Shown in pieces: positions 60,044 through 64,000 of a stretch of DNA of 64,000 nucleotides (the first letter of the stretch is position 1; each line of letters begins with the position of its first letter). The DNA is taken from assembly GCA_023458055.1 (NCBI GenBank), contig JAEXAW010000071.1:11081-75080 (forward strand), written 5' to 3'. The position numbers were made by a program, and so were the translations under genes. This DNA is from Pseudomonadota bacterium (GTDB lineage Bacteria; Pseudomonadota; Alphaproteobacteria; Sphingomonadales; Sphingomonadaceae). The notes beneath the pieces were generated by a model. The model saw only the letters and a list, made by a program, of their open reading frames with translations, was not told where the DNA came from and did no database searches.

Positions 60044-61799
60044 ATTCATCGCTCTAAGCTCGGCCGCGCTTGCGGTGTCCTTGTCGGCGCTGGCTGCGGC
60101 CGCGCCTGCCACCGCACAAACGCAAGGCCATTATGCCGGCGACCAGAGCCTGCCCGATGTCCTGTCGCCCGCCCAGCGCACCCATTATCGCCAGCTGTTC
60201 GCGGCGCTCAGGGACCAGAACTGGCCGCGCGTCGAGGAATTGCTGGACAAGGGCGAGATGAAGCCGCTCAACAATTTCGCCCGCGCCGAATATTATCTCG
60301 CGGCAAACAGCCCCAAGGTCGAACTCGACGCGGTGATGAGCCTGCTCGCGCGCCAGCCCGATCTGCCGCAGGGCCAGCAGCTTGCCCGCCTCGCGCAAAA
60401 ACGCGGCGCGGTGAGCCTGCCCTTGCTCCCCGCCGAACAAAGCTTCCGCTATCTGGGCGAAGCACCGCGCCGCGTATTCAACATCGCCAGCATCCCGGAC
60501 CCCGTAGCGGCGGGTATCTCCGCGCAAATCCTGACGTTCATCAAAAATGACGATCCGATGAGCGGCGAAGCGCTGCTCAATGCCAACCTTGCCGCCATGT
60601 CGCGGGACGCGCAGACCGAATGGCAATATCGGCTCGCCTGGTCCTATTATATCGAAAATGACGATGCCAATGCCCGCCGCATGGCCGAAAGCGCGCTCGC
60701 CGGTACCGGGCCTTGGGTCGCCCAAGCCCATTGGGCCGCCGGCCTCATCGCCTGGCGGCAGGGCGATTACCCGACCGCAGCGCAGCGCTTCGACCGTATC
60801 GCGGCGCTCACCAACGATGCCGAGCTTGAAGCGGCAGGGCTCTACTGGACTGCGCGCGCGCTGATCGCCAGCGGACAGCCGCAGGGGGTCAATGCGCGGC
60901 TCAAGACCGCTTCGCGCATGGGCGAGACCTTTTATGGCCTGCTCGCCGGTGAAGCCTTGGGCGTGGTCGACAGCAATGCCAACCGTCCGGATCGCAGCGC
61001 ATGGAAGCAGGTGAAGGACCATGATAATGTCCGCCTCGCCATCGCGCTTGCCGAAATTGACGAAGACAAGCGCGCCGATGATACGCTGCGGTTTCAGGCG
61101 CGCTGCGGCGGGGCACAGGATTATAAGGCGATCCTTTCCATCGCCCGGCTCTTGTCGCTGCCCTCAACACAAATGTATCTCGCCCATTATGGCCCATCGG
61201 GACAGCAGGCGGATAAATATGCGCGCTATCCTGCCCCCGACTGGCAGCCCCAAGGCGGCTGGCGGGTCGACAAGGCGCTGGTTTACGCCCATGCGCTACA
61301 GGAATCGCAATTCCGCACCGCCGTCATCAGTCCGGCAGGCGCGGAAGGGTTGATGCAGGTCCGTCCCGGCACTGCGCGCGACATTGCCGCCAAGCGCGGC
61401 GCTTATCTTGCTCCCGGCGACCTTTCCAAACCTTCGGTCAATATGGAATATGGCCAAAGCTATATGGAATATCTGCGCGATAATGGCGCGACCGGCGGGC
61501 TCCTCCCCAAGGTGATCGCCGCCTATAATGCCGGCCCCAATCCGGTCGCGCGCTGGAACACCGAAATCCGCGACAAGGGCGACCCGCTGCTGTTCATCGA
61601 ATCGATCCCCTATTGGGAAACGCGCGGTTATGTCGGCATCGTGCTCCGCAATTACTGGATGTACCAGCAGCAAGCGGGACAATCCTCGCGCAGCATGGCG
61701 GATATGGCGCAGGGCAAATGGCCCGCTTTCCCGACCGAGCGCAATTCGGCCAATGCACGGCTCACCTATAATGACCGCCAGACCGGCGGTTCCAACTAG
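60036..61799 (+). CDS. slt: Soluble lytic murein transglycosylase
   Basis: Periplasmic peptidoglycan-cleaving enzyme of 587 residues. Signal peptide (LAVSLSALAAAAPATAQTQ), a long alpha-superhelical region with TPR-like helices, and a C-terminal SLT domain: catalytic Glu423 in HALQESQFRTAVISPAGAEG, LMQVRPGTARDIA, VNMEYGQSYMEYL and VIAAYNAGPNPVARW. Start ATG 60036 inside the end of the UDG-like gene, so the two are coupled. Confidence 0.92.
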   Translation: MPKFIALSSAALAVSLSALAAAAPATAQTQGHYAGDQSLPDVLSPAQRTHYRQLFAALRDQNWPRVEELLDKGEMKPLNNFARAEYYLAANSPKVELDAVMSLLARQPDLPQGQQLARLAQKRGAVSLPLLPAEQSFRYLGEAPRRVFNIASIPDPVAAGISAQILTFIKNDDPMSGEALLNANLAAMSRDAQTEWQYRLAWSYYIENDDANARRMAESALAGTGPWVAQAHWAAGLIAWRQGDYPTAAQRFDRIAALTNDAELEAAGLYWTARALIASGQPQGVNARLKTASRMGETFYGLLAGEALGVVDSNANRPDRSAWKQVKDHDNVRLAIALAEIDEDKRADDTLRFQARCGGAQDYKAILSIARLLSLPSTQMYLAHYGPSGQQADKYARYPAPDWQPQGGWRVDKALVYAHALQESQFRTAVISPAGAEGLMQVRPGTARDIAAKRGAYLAPGDLSKPSVNMEYGQSYMEYLRDNGATGGLLPKVIAAYNAGPNPVARWNTEIRDKGDPLLFIESIPYWETRGYVGIVLRNYWMYQQQAGQSSRSMADMAQGKWPAFPTERNSANARLTYNDRQTGGSN

Positions 61800-61871
61800 G
61801 GCCGGAACCAACTCCGCGCCTGTATCGTTCCTTTGGGGATAATCACTTACCCTCCCGAAAGGATGATGAAC

Positions 61872-62306
61872 ATGGCAAGCAAGGTTTCCGACGTGATGAG
61901 CAGCGATGTCTGCTCGGTCCAGTCCAATGACAGCATCGCGAGCGTCGCCCAGTTGATGGCCGACAAGGATATGGGCTTCCTCCCCGTGGTTGATGGGCAG
62001 AAGCTGATCGGCGCGGTGACCGACCGCGACATCGTGGTGCGCGGCATCGCCAAGGGCGTCAATCAGGATACGCCGGTGCAGGAGATCATGAGCGATGCGG
62101 TCAAATGCGCGCGTCAGGACGATGATTTTTCCGCCGCCGTCAAAATGATGGGCGACGCTCAACTGCGCCGCCTGCCCGTGGTTGATGACAGCGGCAACCT
62201 TGTCGGCGTGGTCGCCCTAGCCGATGCCGCGCGTGAAAAAGACCCGGCGGTGGTCGGCCAAGCCTTGGGCGAAGTAACCCAACCGGGTGGCAGCCACGCG
62301 AGCTGA
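61872..62306 (+). CDS. Two-CBS-domain protein
   Basis: Cytoplasmic protein of 144 residues with two CBS domains forming one Bateman module, expected to bind adenine nucleotides. First CBS: VSDVMSSDVCSVQSNDSIAS to GAVTDRDIVVRGI; second: VQEIMSDAVKCARQDDDFSA to GVVALADAAREK. Start ATG 61872 (MASKVSDV) with AGGATG at proper distance; ATG at 61863 or 61866 is possible. A clean terminator follows. Confidence 0.88.
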   Translation: MASKVSDVMSSDVCSVQSNDSIASVAQLMADKDMGFLPVVDGQKLIGAVTDRDIVVRGIAKGVNQDTPVQEIMSDAVKCARQDDDFSAAVKMMGDAQLRRLPVVDDSGNLVGVVALADAAREKDPAVVGQALGEVTQPGGSHAS

Positions 62307-62330
62307 GCTTGACTTAACAGATCTGAAGAT

Positions 62331-62365
62331 AAAGGCGCCGGATTAGTGTTCGGCGCCTTTTTTTT
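62331..62365 (+). terminator. Intrinsic terminator of the CBS-domain gene
   Basis: AAAGGCGCCG and CGGCGCCTTT form a perfect 10-bp stem with a 10-base loop (GATTAGTGTT), followed by further T residues (eight T in total after the GC part). It lies 25 bases after the stop codon. Confidence 0.92.
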
Positions 62366-62400
62366 CGCGCAACGGCGGGTCTTGGCTCGGTAAAACAATA

Positions 62401-62500
62401 TTCACGCGGAAGCGCAGAGGCGCGGAGATGAGACGGTAGGCGCTCAGCCCTCGCACGGCCCCTTTGCGCCTCTGCTCCCTCTGCGATCTCTGCGCTAAAC
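62401..62500. repeat. Family F repeat without a gene (solo inverted pair)
   Basis: Left word ttcacgcggaagcgcagagg and right word gcgatctctgcgctaaac are diverged relatives of the arms that flank the GxxExxY gene, again inverted, but only about 50 bases apart and with no gene between them. Confidence 0.7.
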
Positions 62501-62520
62501 ATTGGGCGCGAACGCCTTGA

Positions 62521-62576
62521 AACTCGCGCAACGTGTGCCCTGCGAAGGCAGGGGCCCAAGGAAAGTTTGCGCGAGA
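62521..62576. repeat. Nested hairpin (family I)
   Basis: Outer arms actcgcgcaac and gtttgcgcgag, inner arms gccctgcg and ggcaggg around a short loop. It directly follows the solo family F element. Confidence 0.7.
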
Positions 62577-62807
62577 TAACCCTGAGGTACCGCCTTCGCG
62601 CGAGTACGGATAGCGGGCAGATGCAGCCTGAAATTGTAAGCGTTAATCCCACTCCAACATCATTGCGCGCGGCGAAAATCTGCTAAGCCCTTACCTGCCG
62701 CAAGTCCGAGATCGTATTTTCAATCGCCCGACTTTTTCCGCTTTCCTACACCATCGCCCCGTGCCAGCCTCGCGGTTCGAATCGACCATCATCTTGGAGA
62801 GCGAAAC
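62577..62807. other. Gene-free stretch upstream of the exported protein gene
   Basis: No credible coding frame is visible. With the two repeats and the terminator it makes a 501-bp gene-free region after the CBS gene. It probably holds the promoter of the gene at 62808, whose ribosome site TTGGAGAG is at 62793-62800. Confidence 0.5.
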
Positions 62808-63383
62808 ATGTTGGCATTCCTTCTCGCCCTGGCTGCGGGGGCTCACGCGGAACCACCCACGTCTGCTCCGTCCGCTCCGACATCTTCCCCCGCTTGCGAA
62901 TATAATAAGGATATTCTGGAACTCGGCTTCGAAAAATTCGATCAAGAAATAAACGGCGGATGGCGGCCACTCTCTTATGCGGGCTGCGAGGAAAAAGCGG
63001 CGCAGGTGATCCGAATTTATCGCAGCCGCCTGCAATTCGCGATTCCGTTGCTTTACTGGCATGAGGGGCAACTCAGGGCGAATATGGGGGATTATAAAGC
63101 CGCCATCGCATTGATGGAGAAATCGCGCAGTCCCGATGCTGAAGATTATGGTGGCTGGAATCCTTATGTCGATGCGACCATTTCTTTCTTGAAGAACGAC
63201 CGCAAAGGACTGGTCAAGGCCAAGGCCCGGCTCGAACAGCAGATGAAACCCGACGATTGGCCCAAAGAGGTCGAATGGCCGCAAAATCATACGGCGGTTG
63301 AGGGTCTGCTGCGCTGTTTTGGCAAGCCATATAAGATTGCTTATGGTTCGCCGGAGTGTTCACGAAAAGCAGTGGGAACTTAG
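62808..63383 (+). CDS. Exported protein of unknown function
   Basis: Protein of 191 residues with a short signal peptide (MLAFLLALAAGAHA). The mature part has a TPR-like helical pair (YAGCEEKAAQVIRIYRSRLQ, LRANMGDYKAAIALMEKSRS) and cysteines in SPACEYNK, GCEEK, LRCFGKP and SPECSRK. Probably a periplasmic helical-repeat protein; no family recognised. Start ATG 62808 with GGAGAG upstream. Confidence 0.65.
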   Translation: MLAFLLALAAGAHAEPPTSAPSAPTSSPACEYNKDILELGFEKFDQEINGGWRPLSYAGCEEKAAQVIRIYRSRLQFAIPLLYWHEGQLRANMGDYKAAIALMEKSRSPDAEDYGGWNPYVDATISFLKNDRKGLVKAKARLEQQMKPDDWPKEVEWPQNHTAVEGLLRCFGKPYKIAYGSPECSRKAVGT

Positions 63384-63479
63384 GGAATCTAGGGAATCAA
63401 AATAGGCGATTCGGTGGGAATCTAATGAATTTGTAAACTTGCTTACAACTGTGCTTGGCGCCTGCTCCTGAATCACTGA

Positions 63480-63986
63480 TCAAATGCAGGGTATAAAATC
63501 CGCCATACGATAGGACCGTCTGGCCAATATTGCGCGGCGATAGCGTCCTACTTGCTGCACTTTAACACGAATGCATAAAGATGGGTCTTCTGAAAAATTG
63601 TTGTGGTAATGCGCGAATTTACTCTGAAATTTGCTCAGTGTTAAATATGTTTCTTTATCTATTTCCGCTTGCGATCCGTCGGTGCCTTGCAAATTGGCAT
63701 AATAATGGACGCCGCTGCGGTCACCACGCCGCTCTTCGACGCCCACCAACTTCACAGTTTCAACCTGCTCTTTAGCTGCCCCTCTGAACTGCCAAATTTC
63801 ATGCGCGCGAGCAGGAATTATCATGAGCCCGATGGCGGGAATTCCGATACCTAATGCCAACGATATGGGTATCGTAGTGGGAGCGGTGATTTTGATTCCG
63901 CCGCCCAGCTTTGGCTGACTCTGGGTAATGTCATTTGACTCCGGATTATGCCTGTTGCCCCGTCGCAATGATCGGTGACCTATCAC
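63480..63986 (-). CDS. Hypothetical protein with one membrane helix; start may lie outside the window
   Basis: Protein of 168 residues as drawn from GTG 63984-63986. A hydrophobic segment (TTIPISLALGIGIPAIGLMII) is followed by a soluble part with GVEERRGDRSGVHYYANLQG and VKVQQVGRYRRAILARRSYR. The frame remains open to the edge of the window, so a longer N-terminus is possible. No family recognised. Base composition is more AT-rich than the housekeeping genes. Confidence 0.5.
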   Translation of the reverse strand: MIGHRSLRRGNRHNPESNDITQSQPKLGGGIKITAPTTIPISLALGIGIPAIGLMIIPARAHEIWQFRGAAKEQVETVKLVGVEERRGDRSGVHYYANLQGTDGSQAEIDKETYLTLSKFQSKFAHYHNNFSEDPSLCIRVKVQQVGRYRRAILARRSYRMADFIPCI

Positions 63987-64000
63987 AACGGGGCATTGAG

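Overview
The window reads as a chromosomal stretch of an alphaproteobacterium of the order Sphingomonadales (Sphingopyxis/Sphingorhabdus-like; the genus is a guess). The evidence is the high GC content, a PHA regulator beside a short PhaC-like protein, 5-aminolevulinate synthase of the C4 type, an ETF-QO / UDG-like / lytic transglycosylase block, and many dispersed palindromic repeats of the kind common in sphingomonads. Almost everything is housekeeping metabolism. There is no prophage, CRISPR array, rRNA operon or classical insertion sequence.

Layout. 1-8.5 kb: start of the pyruvate dehydrogenase E2 gene (cut by the window edge), a UspA protein, RNase R, EttA, an M28-type peptidase with a small lipoprotein, and an HTH (terminase-small-like) protein. 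8.7-10.6 kb: tRNA-Pro(TGG) tail-to-tail with an archaeal/eukaryal-type prolyl-tRNA synthetase. 10.7-16.4 kb: phaR diverging from a PhaC-like hydrolase and a thiolase, then alanine racemase and an MHS-family transporter. 16.8-29.2 kb: a propionyl-CoA to succinyl-CoA module (pccA, pccB, mce, methylmalonyl-CoA mutase) with biotin synthase and a divergent ScfR/PccR-type regulator; a HigBA-like pair and a GIY-YIG nuclease gene lie inside it. 29.2-44.8 kb: glutathione reductase, pgi, lepB-rnc-era, topA, dprA, plsY, murI, hemA and a threonine dehydratase-like gene. 44.9-50.1 kb: a polyamine block (carboxynorspermidine dehydrogenase, carboxynorspermidine decarboxylase, ornithine/lysine decarboxylase) split by a GxxExxY gene. 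50.2-64 kb: MAPEG, DUF1993, RNA methyltransferase, nnrDE, ilvD, N-formylglutamate amidohydrolase-like, ispE, ETF-QO, a cysteine-free UDG-like protein, a soluble lytic transglycosylase, a CBS protein and two unknown proteins.

The most unusual signal is the repeat landscape. At least eight families of palindromic repeats sit between genes, and three have entered coding sequence: the PDH E2 linker, methylmalonyl-CoA mutase (45 extra residues in frame) and the 5' end of bioB (normal start cut off). Two independent units of about 485 bp each consist of a small nuclease gene (GIY-YIG at 25403-25696; GxxExxY/PD-(D/E)XK-like at 46151-46537) flanked within a few bases by inverted copies of its own repeat family. 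Gene-less copies of the same families occur elsewhere in the window. This looks like nuclease-linked palindromic mobile units, comparable in logic to REP/RAYT systems but with other nucleases. All functional calls come from reading motifs and context; no database search was run.
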